Positions 1 through 9,564 are shown, counted from the stretch's first letter. The stretch is 64,000 nucleotides of DNA from GCA-2861595 sp035536185 (GCA_035536185.1 DATLOM010000058.1:1-64000); one strand, 5' to 3'. Notes: generated by a model from the sequence alone, not told the origin. Program-made: numbers and translations.

Positions 1-224
1 CCCCAGAAGGGAATCGCCAGCTCGAACTCCACCGTCTGGCGGACGACCGCGTCGCCAGATCGGCGTTCGATGACCTCGACGGTGCGCAGGTACTCGCGAA
101 ACGGCCCGGTCGAGGCCTCGAATCGCCCCGGCTCGACTTCCTGCTCTACGACCTGCGCATGACGCGGCCGCAACAGCTCGGCGAGGGTGTCGCTGTCGAC
201 CGTCGCTTCACGAACCACTCGCAC
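1..224 (-). CDS. Partial hypothetical protein, C-terminus outside window
   Basis: An open frame of 74 codons runs off the left edge of the window. The GTG at 222-224 is the chosen start, which leaves 19 bp to the divergent murA start. Codon use is GC-biased like that of the neighbours, which supports a real gene. The visible part is polar and ends in a strand-like stretch around VVRQTVEFELAIPFWG, which resembles the first strands of small SRPBCC/cyclase-type proteins from actinobacteria. That assignment is only an impression from a fragment. No signal peptide is seen in the visible part. Confidence 0.55.
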   Translation of the reverse strand, partial: MRVVREATVDSDTLAELLRPRHAQVVEQEVEPGRFEASTGPFREYLRTVEVIERRSGDAVVRQTVEFELAIPFW

Positions 225-243
225 GGGCGGACATACTGGCGCG

Positions 244-1497
244 GTGGATCGGTTCGTGGTGCGGCCCGGTGGCCCGTTGTCGGGCAGCGTCGCGGTCGGC
301 GGGGCCAAGAACTCGGCCCTGAAGCTGATGGCGGCGACGCTCCTCACCGAGGGTCAGTTCACCCTGCGCAACGTCCCGCACATCGCGGACGTCGAGACGA
401 TGTGCGACCTGCTCGTGTCCATGGGCGTCGACGTCGAACGCCGAGGCTCCACACTGCGGGTCCACCGTCCTCACGAGATCGTTCCCGAGGCTCCCTACGA
501 GCTGGTGGAGCGGATGCGGGCGTCGATCGTCGTGCTCGGCCCGCTCCTGGCCAGGGTGGGCTCGGCCCGGGTGTCACTGCCGGGTGGCGACGACTTCGGC
601 ACCCGCCCTGTCGACGACCACCTGTCCGGGCTCGAGCGCCTGGGCGCCACCTTCGAGCTCTCCCACGGGGTGATCGACGGCCGGGCCGACCGCCTGCTCG
701 GGAACCGGATCATGCTCGAGGTGCCCAGCCACACCGCCACCGACACCCTCGTCATGGCCGCCGTGCTGGCCAAGGGCACCACGGTCATCGAGAACGCCGC
801 CCGGGAGCCGGAGGTCGCCGACCTGGCCGCCTTCCTCAACCGCATGGGAGCCCAGGTCCTCGGCGCCGGCAGCTCCACCATCGTCGTCGAGGGCGTCGAC
901 GAACTCACGCCGGTCGAGCACGACGTGATCCCCGATCGGGTCGAGGCGGCCACCTTCCTCGCCGCCCTGGGTGTCGCCGGCGGCGAGATAACCCTCACCG
1001 GTGCCCGCGCCGACCACATGGACATGCTCATCTCCAAGCTCGGCGACATGGGCATGCGCATCTCGCCCACCAGCGACGGCATCTGGGCCTCGGCCCCCGG
1101 CCGTCTCCGGTCGGTGGACGTGTCCACCCTGCCCTATCCCGGCGTAGCGACGGACTACATGCCGCTGCTGGTCGCCATGCTCGCCGTGGCCGACGGCGTC
1201 GGGATCGTCACCGAGAACCTCTACGGCGCCAACCGCTTCACCTACGTGGCCGAGCTGGTGCGGATGGGAGCCGACGTGCGGGTGCAGGGCCACCACGCCG
1301 TGGTGCGGGGCGTGGAGCGGCTCTCGGCGGCTCCGGTGAAGGCCCCCGACCTACGAGCGGGCGCCGCGCTGGTGCTGGCCGCACTGGCGGGGGACGGCGA
1401 GACCGTCGTCACCGGCGGCTATCACCTGGAGCGGGGCTACGAGAACCTGGCCGGCAAGTTGGCGGCCCTGGGGGCCGACATCACGTACCACCGGTAG
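244..1497 (+). CDS. murA: UDP-N-acetylglucosamine 1-carboxyvinyltransferase
   Basis: MurA transfers enolpyruvate from PEP to UDP-GlcNAc, the first committed step of peptidoglycan synthesis in the cytoplasm. The 417-residue protein has the family length and the N-terminal signature GGAKNSALKLMAATLL. The start is GTG 244 (DRFVVRPGGPLSG), because the longer frame from 187 adds 19 residues that do not look like the family and overlaps the divergent gene. The active-site loop reads LPGGDDFGTRPVD, where most MurA have GGC; Asp116 therefore replaces the PEP-binding, fosfomycin-alkylated Cys. The same swap is known in mycobacterial and chlamydial MurA and predicts intrinsic fosfomycin insensitivity. 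A CATACT box at 232-237 stands 6 nt before the GTG, compatible with a leaderless mRNA. Confidence 0.95.
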   Translation: MDRFVVRPGGPLSGSVAVGGAKNSALKLMAATLLTEGQFTLRNVPHIADVETMCDLLVSMGVDVERRGSTLRVHRPHEIVPEAPYELVERMRASIVVLGPLLARVGSARVSLPGGDDFGTRPVDDHLSGLERLGATFELSHGVIDGRADRLLGNRIMLEVPSHTATDTLVMAAVLAKGTTVIENAAREPEVADLAAFLNRMGAQVLGAGSSTIVVEGVDELTPVEHDVIPDRVEAATFLAALGVAGGEITLTGARADHMDMLISKLGDMGMRISPTSDGIWASAPGRLRSVDVSTLPYPGVATDYMPLLVAMLAVADGVGIVTENLYGANRFTYVAELVRMGADVRVQGHHAVVRGVERLSAAPVKAPDLRAGAALVLAALAGDGETVVTGGYHLERGYENLAGKLAALGADITYHR

Positions 1498-1543
1498 AGC
1501 TGGGGGAATCCTGCCTCCCTCGCCCCGGTTGTACCGTGGTGCC

Positions 1544-1858
1544 ATGCAAGCCGCACTTCTCGAGGCCGTCGAGGCCATCCGTCCCGCTCTTCAGGCCGAC
1601 GGTGGCGACATGAACGTCCTGCGCCTCGACGAGGACACCGGCGTGGTCGACATCGAGCTGGTCGGGGCGTGCGACGGCTGCCCCATGTCCTCCATGACCC
1701 TCAAGGCCGGGATCGAGCGCATCCTGAAGGACCGGGTCCCCGGGCTGAACGAGGTGCGGGCCAAGGGGATCGACTTCGACACCTTGGACGACGCCCTGCC
1801 GATGGGCACCCCTGTCGCCGTGGACCCCGTCGCCGGCGGCTCCTCGAGCTTCAGCTGA
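1544..1858 (+). CDS. NifU-like C-terminal domain Fe-S protein
   Basis: A 104-residue protein made almost entirely of a NifU C-terminal (Nfu) domain: an N-terminal helix (LLEAVEAIRPALQADGGDM), then the cluster-binding CDGCP motif near residue 48, a CXXC that in this family holds or passes on a [4Fe-4S] cluster. Start ATG 1544 gives the family N-terminus. A TACCGT box (1532-1537) lies exactly 6 nt upstream, so the mRNA is probably leaderless. A short acidic, Ser-rich tail follows the domain. Likely role is an Fe-S carrier; client proteins in this window could include leuC and ilvD products, which is inference only. Confidence 0.88.
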   Translation: MQAALLEAVEAIRPALQADGGDMNVLRLDEDTGVVDIELVGACDGCPMSSMTLKAGIERILKDRVPGLNEVRAKGIDFDTLDDALPMGTPVAVDPVAGGSSSFS

Positions 1859-1867
1859 CCTGAGCGA

Positions 1868-2365
1868 TCAGCCGGCCCGGGAACGGGAACGGGACCGGGT
1901 GAGCCCGACCAGACCGAGGCCCATCAGCGACGCGAAGCCGCCCATCTGGAGGAACCACCAGGCGCCGGTGGAGCCATGGTGGCCCGAGACCGGGCACATG
2001 ACGGCGGCGCCGAGAGCGAGGCCGGCGGCAGCCACCGAGGCGACGAGGCCGAGGCGCTGGCGGCGGGCCAGCCCGACGCACGTGGCCGCCAGCACCCCTA
2101 TGAGGGTCATGAACAGGAACACGGCCCAGAGCGGCTCGGCGGCCTGGGGGTCGGCGGGCCTCGGCTCGAGCAGGATGGCCATGGCGTAGACGGCGATCCA
2201 CGAGAGGCAGATGGCCGCCGGCCAGCGCCCCGGCACGACCCCCTCGTCGGTCAGCCACCGGGCCAGGCGCGGAGCCTGCGGCTCGCCTGGCCTCAGCTCG
2301 ACACGGCGGTACCGGTCCTGCTGAAGCTCGTCCAGCTGGCTGCGGGTGCGGAGCCTGAGGGACAT
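1868..2365 (-). CDS. Small four-helix membrane protein, unknown function
   Basis: A 165-residue protein with a basic N-terminus (RLRTRSQLDELQQDRYRR) followed by four hydrophobic segments: about residues 53-73, 85-107, 111-133 and 140-160, ending in an Arg/Ser-rich tail. The start ATG at 2365 is supported by GGAGG 10 nt upstream. It lies 50 bp downstream of glgP on the same strand and converges with the NifU-like gene 9 bp away. I do not recognise a family. It is probably an inner-membrane protein, and nothing in it shows an activity. Confidence 0.7.
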   Translation of the reverse strand: MSLRLRTRSQLDELQQDRYRRVELRPGEPQAPRLARWLTDEGVVPGRWPAAICLSWIAVYAMAILLEPRPADPQAAEPLWAVFLFMTLIGVLAATCVGLARRQRLGLVASVAAAGLALGAAVMCPVSGHHGSTGAWWFLQMGGFASLMGLGLVGLTRSRSRSRAG

Positions 2366-2415
2366 CGCCTGGCCACCTCCTGTTGCGGGTCGTCTCCGCC
2401 AGATCGTACCCCCGT

Positions 2416-4947
2416 CTAGGCCCAGGCCACGCAGCCCATCTCCGCCGCCCCCGGCAGGTCCGGGTGGGCCGGTACCACGCGGACCGTGTACCCGTAGCGG
2501 CCGGCATGGTCGCAGACGAAACGGCCCACGTACCGGAGCCGCCCCTGCTCGTCGCTCGGCCCCGAGGGCTCCATGTTGATGACGGTCGGGGAGACGATCT
2601 CGTCGTTGGGCCCGACCGTCCCGTGCAGGAGCTGCACGGCCAGGTCGTCTGCGCTCAGCGACCCGAGGGCCACCGTCGCCGCGACCGTGCGTTCGCCGCC
2701 CAGGTCGGCCACCGCGGCCTCGCTCTCGACCGAGTCGATGTGGATGTGGGACCACGCGGAGAGAACGCGGGCCTTCCACACCGTCAGCGCCCGGGCCCGG
2801 GCGTACCCGTCGCTGCTCAGCGCATCGGCCCGCAAGGACACCGGCTCGTAGATCTGCTCGACGTAGTCGCGCACCATCCGGGAGGCCACCACCCGCGGGC
2901 CGAGCGAGGTGAGGGAGGCCTTGATCCGCTTCACCCAGCGGCGGGGGACCGGCCCCTCCACCCTCTCGTAGAAGAGCGGGACGATCTGGTGCTCCAGGAT
3001 CTCGTAGAGGCTGTCGGCCTCCACCTGGTCGCGCCGGACCGGGTCGTCGTAGGTCTCCGCCGAGGAGATGCCCCAGCCGTTCTCGCCGTCGAACATCTCG
3101 GCCCACCATCCGTCCAGCACCGAGCAGTTGAGGGCGCCGTTGAGGGCGGCCTTCTCGCCACTGGTGCCGCACGCCTCGAGGGGGCGGCGGGGAGTGTTGA
3201 GCCACACGTCGGAGCCCTGGAAGAGGATGCCGGCGACGGCGATGTCGTAGTCCTCGACGAAGGCCATGCGGTGACGAACCTCGGGATGGCGGGAGAACTG
3301 CACGATCTGGCGGATCATCTCCTTGCCGACGTCGTCGGCCGGGTGGGCCTTGCCGGCGAAGACGAGCTGCACGGGGTGGTCGGTCGAGAGGAGCAGCGAC
3401 TTCAGCCGTTCCGGTTGGGACAGCAACAGCGTGGCCCGCTTGTAGGAAGCGAAGCGCCGGGCGAACCCGATGGTGAGGGCCCGGGGATCGAGCACCTCGT
3501 CGCACCACCCGGCATCCGACGCGCTCGTGCCCCGCGCCACCGCCGCGCTGCGAAGCCGTTCACGCACGAAGGCGACGAGGCGCTCCCGGCCCTGCTCGCG
3601 CACCCGCCACAGCTCGTCGTCCCGCACGTCGCCCACCCGGGCCCAGGCCGCCTCGTCGGCCTCGTGCCACGCCGGCACGATCGACCGGCCGAGCAGGTCG
3701 TCCATCTCGGGTGAGGTCCAGGTGTGGGCGTGCACGCCGTTGGTGACCGAGCGGATGGGGAGCTCGTCGGCGGGGATGTTGGGCCACAGGCCCTGGAACA
3801 TCGTCCGGCTCACCTCGCCGTGGAGCTTGGAGACGCCGTTGGCCATGCCGGCCAGCCGCAGTCCCATCACCGCCATGTTGAAGGGGGCGTCGGCCGGCTC
3901 GTCGGGGAGGTGGCCGAGGTCCATGAGGCGGTCGAGGTCGATGCGGCACTCGTCGGCCCAGCCCTTGAAGTACCTCGCCATCAGCTCGCGGGGGAAGCGG
4001 TCGATGCCGGCGGGCACGGGTGTGTGGGTGGTGAAGAGGGTGGCGGCCCGCACCGCCTCCACGGCCTCGTCGAAGTTCATCCCCCCGTCGACGATGAGCC
4101 GCCGGATGCGCTCGAGGCCCAGGAAGCCGGCATGGCCCTCGTTCGTGTGGAACACCTGCGTCTGCTCACCAATGGCGTCGAGCAGCCGCACCCCGCCGAT
4201 GCCCAGGAGGATCTCCTGGCGGATCCGGTGCTCGCTGCCCCCGCCGTACAGGCGGTCCGTGACCAACCGGCCCTCCGGGCCGTTGTCGTCCACGTCGGCG
4301 TCGAGCAGGTAGAGGCGGACCCGGCCCACGTCCGCCCTCCAGATCTGGGCCGTGAGGCCGACGCCGGCGAGGTCGATGGTGACCCTCGCCCCCTCCACCA
4401 GCTGCAGGGCCATGGCGTGGGGATCGAGGACCGGGTAGCGCTCCTGCTGCCAGCCGTCGGCGTTCAGCTCCTGGCGGAAGTAGCCCTGGCGGTAGAACAG
4501 CCCGACCCCGACCAGCGGCACACCGAGGCCACTGGCCGCCTTCAGGTGGTCGCCGGCCAGCACTCCGAGCCCGCCCGAGTACTGCGGGAGCGCCTCGGAG
4601 ATGCCGAACTCCGGCGAGAAGTAGGCCACGCAGCGGAGGGTCGAGCCGGAGCGCCCCTGGAACCACCGCGGGGTGGCGAGGTAGCGCTGGAGGTCGTCGT
4701 AGACCTCACCGAGGAACGTCATGAACGCCGGCTCCTTGGCCAGGGCGTCGAAGCGCTCGCGGTGGACGACGCCTAGCAGCCGCACCGGGTCGTGGCGCAC
4801 CTGCTCCCACAACCTCGGGTCGATCCAGCGGAACAGGTCGCGCGTGCGGCCGTCCCAGGACCAGCGGAGGTTCATGGCCAGCTCCTGCAGCGGCGCCAGG
4901 GGCTCCGGCAGGCGGGCACGGACAGTGAAGCTGCGGAGCGCCTTCAT
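2416..4947 (-). CDS. glgP: Alpha-glucan (glycogen/maltodextrin) phosphorylase
   Basis: Phosphorolyses alpha-1,4-glucans to glucose 1-phosphate. The 843 residues fit the actinobacterial GlgP subgroup that carries a DUF3417 N-terminal region (residues 1-115, LAMNLRWSWDGRTRDLF). The phosphorylase core follows, with YFSPEFGISEALPQYSGGLG, HTNEGHAGFLGLER and the pyridoxal-phosphate site GTSGEKAALNG (Lys about 599). The family usually has Met before this Lys; here it is Glu. Start ATG 4947 follows TAACTT by 6 nt, a leaderless promoter. It faces away from glgE-treS-pep2-glgB, from which a lower-GC insert divides it. It would degrade glucan that those genes build. Confidence 0.95.
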   Translation of the reverse strand: MKALRSFTVRARLPEPLAPLQELAMNLRWSWDGRTRDLFRWIDPRLWEQVRHDPVRLLGVVHRERFDALAKEPAFMTFLGEVYDDLQRYLATPRWFQGRSGSTLRCVAYFSPEFGISEALPQYSGGLGVLAGDHLKAASGLGVPLVGVGLFYRQGYFRQELNADGWQQERYPVLDPHAMALQLVEGARVTIDLAGVGLTAQIWRADVGRVRLYLLDADVDDNGPEGRLVTDRLYGGGSEHRIRQEILLGIGGVRLLDAIGEQTQVFHTNEGHAGFLGLERIRRLIVDGGMNFDEAVEAVRAATLFTTHTPVPAGIDRFPRELMARYFKGWADECRIDLDRLMDLGHLPDEPADAPFNMAVMGLRLAGMANGVSKLHGEVSRTMFQGLWPNIPADELPIRSVTNGVHAHTWTSPEMDDLLGRSIVPAWHEADEAAWARVGDVRDDELWRVREQGRERLVAFVRERLRSAAVARGTSASDAGWCDEVLDPRALTIGFARRFASYKRATLLLSQPERLKSLLLSTDHPVQLVFAGKAHPADDVGKEMIRQIVQFSRHPEVRHRMAFVEDYDIAVAGILFQGSDVWLNTPRRPLEACGTSGEKAALNGALNCSVLDGWWAEMFDGENGWGISSAETYDDPVRRDQVEADSLYEILEHQIVPLFYERVEGPVPRRWVKRIKASLTSLGPRVVASRMVRDYVEQIYEPVSLRADALSSDGYARARALTVWKARVLSAWSHIHIDSVESEAAVADLGGERTVAATVALGSLSADDLAVQLLHGTVGPNDEIVSPTVINMEPSGPSDEQGRLRYVGRFVCDHAGRYGYTVRVVPAHPDLPGAAEMGCVAWA

Positions 4948-5001
4948 CGGGTCAAGTTACCGGCGGCAGCCAAACGGTAGCCACGCCCGGCTTCGACGCA
5001 G

Positions 5002-6186
5002 TCAGCGCTCGCGTGGTCTCTGCCATCGCGGCATTGTGCGGCGGAGGTACTCGTCGAAGAGAGGGACCGTGAAGGCGGTGTCACCGTGAGCGGGGCTGAA
5101 GATCATCCCTTTAGAGATCAGCTGCGATCGCCGGGGAGCTACCGATTCGACCTTTACGCCAAGCATGCCCGCAACGTCGCCTGATCGATGGGGCCCTGCG
5201 CCGAGCTCAGCCATCGCTCTGAGGTACTCCCGTTCCCGAGGCGTGAGGCGGTCAGCACGCACGAGGAAGAAGTTGCGATCCAGCTGGTCGAGCACGAGCG
5301 GCCGCACCGATGTCACGTCGTCCGAGGTGATTGGCGTGCCAGTTGCATTGTTCCAGACGTGGTAGCCCCACTCCTGGAGAAAGTAGGGATAGCCCTTCGA
5401 CTCAGCAAGGATCACATCCAAGCCATCGTCGGTGATCCCGGCACCCCTCTCCTCGGCAGGAATTGCTATAGCGCCCCGCGCGTCATCGTCGCTCAGCGAG
5501 CCGATCATCGGGAAATCGAACAACCGCTCGGCATACGACTTGGCTTGTCCGGCGAGCCCCGGAAGCTGAGGAAGTCCTGCACCGACGAGGACTACAGGAA
5601 GGGACAGCTGCGTCGTGCGGTGTACGGCGCTGATCAGCGCCGCCAGCTCCTCTGCCTCTAGATACTGCACCTCATCGATCGCAAGAAGTAGGCCAGCGCT
5701 CCTGTCTTTCGCCGCCTGGCCAGTGGCAACCAGGAGGTCTGTCAGGTCACTCGCCAGGTCGCCCGAGTCTGCCTCTCCGGTCATGGTGTCGACATCTAGA
5801 GCGATACGCGATCCGTCCGGGAGTTGCAGGGTGAAGGTTTTCAACACCCGCAACGCTCGAAGGGCCGCACGGGTTGGGCCGCTCCGTTCCAACTCGAGAA
5901 GAATCTTTCGGATGCGGACGGCGAGAAGCATCCTGAAATCACCTGTCTCCGGTGCCTCGATGAAGGCCGTCGTCATACCGGCATCCAGGGCGATCTCGCC
6001 GAACCTGTTGAGGAGGACGGTCTTGCCAACCCCTCGCAAGCCGATGGGCATGAGGCTCTTGCCGGGTATTCCCGAGACTGCTCTGCGTACGGTGATGGCG
6101 AATGTATTGATCAATGCGTCTCGTCCCAGAAGGGCGGGGGGCGGCGTTCCCGCACCTGGTCGGTATGGGTTATCGAGGGGATCCAT
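5002..6186 (-). CDS. AAA-type ATPase, Orc1/Cdc6-like, with C-terminal winged helix
   Basis: A 394-residue P-loop ATPase. Walker A is GLRGVGKT (about residues 49-56) and Walker B is LLLAIDEVQYL (about 165-175), followed by a sensor-like VVLVGAGLPQL and an arginine-containing lid region. Residues 310-394 (LTPREREYLRAMAELG) form a probable winged helix. This architecture is shared by stand-alone AAA proteins of mobile and defence islands; the true job is unknown. Base composition is clearly less GC-rich than the flanking glg genes (AAA, GAA, AGA and ATT codons occur). A perfect 11-bp inverted repeat just upstream suggests local control. A TAAGCT box lies 8 nt before the ATG. Confidence 0.8.
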   Translation of the reverse strand: MDPLDNPYRPGAGTPPPALLGRDALINTFAITVRRAVSGIPGKSLMPIGLRGVGKTVLLNRFGEIALDAGMTTAFIEAPETGDFRMLLAVRIRKILLELERSGPTRAALRALRVLKTFTLQLPDGSRIALDVDTMTGEADSGDLASDLTDLLVATGQAAKDRSAGLLLAIDEVQYLEAEELAALISAVHRTTQLSLPVVLVGAGLPQLPGLAGQAKSYAERLFDFPMIGSLSDDDARGAIAIPAEERGAGITDDGLDVILAESKGYPYFLQEWGYHVWNNATGTPITSDDVTSVRPLVLDQLDRNFFLVRADRLTPREREYLRAMAELGAGPHRSGDVAGMLGVKVESVAPRRSQLISKGMIFSPAHGDTAFTVPLFDEYLRRTMPRWQRPRER

Positions 6187-6201
6187 GCCAACGAAGCTTA
6201 C

Positions 6202-6232
6202 CGAACCTTATGCAGTAACGCCATAAGGTTCG
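6202..6232. promoter_or_regulatory. 11-bp perfect inverted repeat, probable operator
   Basis: CGAACCTTATG (6202-6212) and CATAAGGTTCG (6222-6232) form perfect arms with a 9-nt spacer. The element sits 16-46 nt upstream of the AAA ATPase start and 2 nt from its candidate TAAGCT -10 box, where a repressor or activator dimer would act. No regulator gene is visible next to it, so the ATPase itself, or its winged helix, could be the binder; that is inference. A hairpin in RNA is the alternative. Confidence 0.5.
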
Positions 6233-6472
6233 ACAAGCTGCCATCAGGCACCCAGCCGGACCCTGGGCCCGACCGGTAGCGGGTGTCGGAGCACGAGCGG
6301 AGCGCTCGCTGCTGCTGTCAGGGGCTTGACGTCACGCTCTGGCAAACTCAGGGCCAAACGTGAGGGCATCCTCCATCGATGGCCTTTACGTGATCCAACG
6401 AAGCTGTATCCGGGCTTCAACCCTTAGCCTTGGGAGCGAGATAATGGGTACGTACAAAAACCAAAACATCAT
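6233..6472. other. Intergenic region inside the low-GC insert
   Basis: About 240 bp between the operator-like repeat and the DUF6414-like remnant. Two short self-complementary stretches are visible (gagcggagcgctcgc near 6296 and catcgatg near 6374), but no convincing gene, tRNA or attachment core. Stops interrupt all plus frames that could extend the downstream gene. Confidence 0.4.
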
Positions 6473-7308
6473 CTTCACCAGGAGTTCCTTTATCTGAATC
6501 ACGAGACAGTACTGAATGCTCTGTCGGCGTTGAGGCAGGAGCGGTCGATGAAATCATCCTGAAGACCAGCGAGGCCCGCGAGGGCGGGCTTGATGCAGGG
6601 GTGTCAGCTGGGCCTCTCAAGGGCGGAGGATCAAAGAAACGGCAGTCGAATATGCAAGAGGAGTTGGTGCGTAGACGGACGTGGTTTTCGGGCTTCGACG
6701 CATGGTACCGAGCGCTGAAGGAGCATGAAGCAATCGGCACCTTCGATCAGTGGGATATTGAAGTGATAAATGAGCTAGCGGTGGGCGATACAGTCGAGTT
6801 CCAAGCGGATATCCTCCTCTCGCCGGTACATAAAGTCCTCGCGACCTTCATGTCGTATGTCTCCGCTGCTGGTACTCCCGGATCCCCGTTTACAGCGGCT
6901 CCCAAGGAGATGCAGGAAGCAAAGAAGATTGCCAAGGCGATGGAAGGTTGGATGTCGGGGCGAGATGGCCGACGTAACCTGCCCGTGTATCTGCTCCCTG
7001 GCCATCAACCGACTCCGCGGATAGTTGCGCGGCTTGATGAGAAATACATCATCGGAGGCCTTGACGCTGTCGAGGGTACATTTACGATTGTTGCTCAGGT
7101 CGACTCGATCCTCAAGGAGGAGCAGGAGGAATCGGTGATCCGGATCATCCGTGATGTTCCTCCGACACCGAAAGAGGTTGAGGTGATCATTGAGGCGATG
7201 TCTCACTTCATAGAGCCGTCGAGGCAACTTGGTGTGGAGATGAGTTCAAGTGACATGATGTTTACCCACCCGACGGTGCTCATGCGGCCGATTGCCATCT
7301 ATAAGTAA
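6473..7308 (+). pseudogene. DUF6414-like protein with 5' frameshift(s)
   Basis: From 6601 onward one frame stays open for 235 codons, from VSAGPLKGGGSKK to the family-like end LMRPIAIYK. The conserved beginning of the family lies upstream in two different frames: EFLYLNHETVLNALSALRQ is read from 6482 to 6538, then GAVDEIILKTSEAREGG in the frame that continues to the stop. Joining them needs one extra base near 6538 (aggcaggagcggtc). No ATG or GTG begins the upstream frame; ATG 6444 is in a third frame. The gene is either recently broken or carries a sequencing error. Composition is AT-richer than the neighbours (AAA, GAA, ATA codons). DUF6414 has no assigned function; such proteins often occur in accessory islands. 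Confidence 0.6.
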
Positions 7309-7630
7309 CTAGCTGAGTTGACGGGGAGGCTTTGAATAACTTGAATTTGAAACGTCACTCCGACGAGGATCTCGCACAGGCTTCTGTAGGACCCGACCTT
7401 GTAGACAGCCGCGTGTTGGTGGGTGGACAGACGGAGGCTGTAAGACAATTACGTCGGAGATGGGCGCCCTTTCATATCGCCACGAGTCGCCGAGTCGCCT
7501 TTCATCGCTATCCGCCCGCAGTTCGGCGCAGGACACTGGGCATGCCGCTCGAGCGCGGTTCTTCCGGCACCTTTGCCTCCCCACGAACGACAAGGTTTCC
7601 CGGCGGACGCCGGAGTGGTAGGCCAAAGGG
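7309..7630. other. Intergenic region between the low-GC insert and glgE
   Basis: This 322-bp stretch changes from AT-richer to GC-rich sequence toward glgE and probably contains the right boundary of the insert. A 113-codon minus-strand frame crosses it, but its Arg/Ser/Cys-rich translation and overlap into glgE argue against coding. Nothing else was recognised, including no complete tRNA that could have served as an integration site. Confidence 0.4.
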
Positions 7631-9564
7631 GTGAGCCTCGGTCGGATCATCGTGGATGACGTCCGCCCCAGCGCCCCTCGGGGCTATCCCGCCAAGGCGG
7701 TGGTGGGTGAGTCGGTGAGGGTCTCGGCCGACATCTACAAGGACGGCCACGACATCCTGGCGGCGCGGGTGCGATGGGGCCCGGCGCTGGCCTCCGGTGA
7801 CGCCAAGACCAACACCGCGCCGCTGGCGCAGCTGTACAACGACCGGTGGGAGGGCGTGATCGAGCTGGCCGCTCTCGGTCGCCACGAGCTCGTGGTGGAG
7901 GCATGGACCGACTCCTATGCGACCTGGCGCCACAAGGTCACCGCCAAGTTGGCCGCCGGCCAGGACATCTCGGTCGAGCTGGAGGAGGGTGCCCGACTTC
8001 TCGAGGCCGCCGCCGGCCGGTCCGGCGGCGAGGACAAGACGTTCCTCCGGAAGCTGGCCAAGACCATGCGGTCGGAGGCGCAGGCGCCGGCCGAGCGCCT
8101 GGCGCCGGTCATCAGCGAGCGGGTCGCCGACCTGCTGGCCGGGCCCGAAGGTGCCGGCGACCTCACCGCGGGTGCCGCCGTGCCTCTCTGGGTGGATCGT
8201 GAAAGGGCCCTCTTCGGTGCCTGGTACGAGCTGTTCCCCCGTTCCCACGGGGGTTTCGCGGGTACCGCCGACCGCCTCCCGGCCATCGCCGAGATGGGCT
8301 TCGACATCGTTTACCTGCCGCCCATCCACCCCATCGGCCGGGCCCACCGCAAGGGGCCCAACAACACCACCGGGGCCTCGGCCGAGGACCCCGGCAGCCC
8401 CTGGGCCATCGGCGCCGCCGAGGGCGGCCACACCGCCATACACCCCGATCTCGGCACCTTCACCGACTTCGAGGCGCTGGTGGGCAAGGCCCAGGCCCTG
8501 GGCATGGAGATAGCCCTGGACTACGCCCTGCAATGCTCCCCCGACCATCCCTGGGTCGGCGAGCATCCGGAGTGGTTCCACCACCGCCCCGACGGGTCCA
8601 TCGCCTACGCCGAGAACCCACCCAAGAAGTACCAGGACATCTACCCCGTCAACTTCTGGCCCGAGCAGGAGGCGGACCGCGAGGCCCTCTGGGACGCGTG
8701 CAAGGAGATCGTCGACTTCTGGATCGGCCACGGGGTGCGCATCTTCCGCGTCGACAATCCCCACACCAAGCCCTTCGCCTTCTGGGAATGGCTGATCCCC
8801 GCCATCCAGGACCAGCACGCCGACGTCCTCTTCCTGGCCGAGGCCTTCACCCGCCCCAAGGTGATGGCGAAGCTGGCGGAGGTCGGCTTCACCCAGAGCT
8901 ACACCTACTTCACCTGGCGACTCGCCTCCCACGAGCTGCGGGAGTACCTGGAGGAGCTGGCCCACGGCCCCCTGGCCGACTACATGCGGCCCAACTTCTG
9001 GCCGAACACGCCCGACATCCTCTCCGGCCCCTTGCGCGACGGTCCGCCCGCGGCTTTCAAGCAGCGCCTCGTCCTGGCCGCCACCATGACCCCGTCCTAC
9101 GGGATCTACAGCGGCTACGAGCTGTACGAGAACGCGCCGGCCTCGGAGACCAACGAGGAGTACCACCGCTCGGAGAAGTACGAGATCAAGGAGCGGGACT
9201 GGGATCAGCCCGGCTCGCTCTCTCCCTTCCTGGCGACCGTGAACGACATCCGCCGGCGCCACCCGGCCCTTCAGGCGCTGCGCAGCATCACCTTCCACCC
9301 GAGCGCCAACCCGTCGATGATCGCCTACTCGAAGCACACCGACGACCGGTCCGACGTCGTGCTCACCGTCGTGAGCCTGGACCCGTGGGCCCCGCAGGAG
9401 ACCACCCTCGATCTCGACCTCGGGCTCCTCGGTCTTCCCTGGGACAGCCCCTACGACGTCCACGACGAGCTGTCGGGTCATTCCTACCGATGGACCGGGT
9501 CGCACCCGTACGTGCGGCTCGAACCCGATCAGGCCGCCCACATCCTCCACCTGCGCCGCATCCG

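Noticed and set aside
187..243. Longer murA start at 187
   Set aside because: The extra 19 residues are unlike MurA and would overlap the divergent gene; GTG 244 matches the family start.
7600..7630. tRNA-like stretch gccggagtggtaggcc as a possible integration remnant
   Set aside because: Resembles a D-arm only; no acceptor stem, anticodon arm or T-arm could be placed.
7309..7650. 113-codon minus-strand frame between the low-GC insert and glgE
   Set aside because: Translation is Arg/Ser/Cys-rich without family motifs, overlaps glgE and has no promoter or ribosome site.
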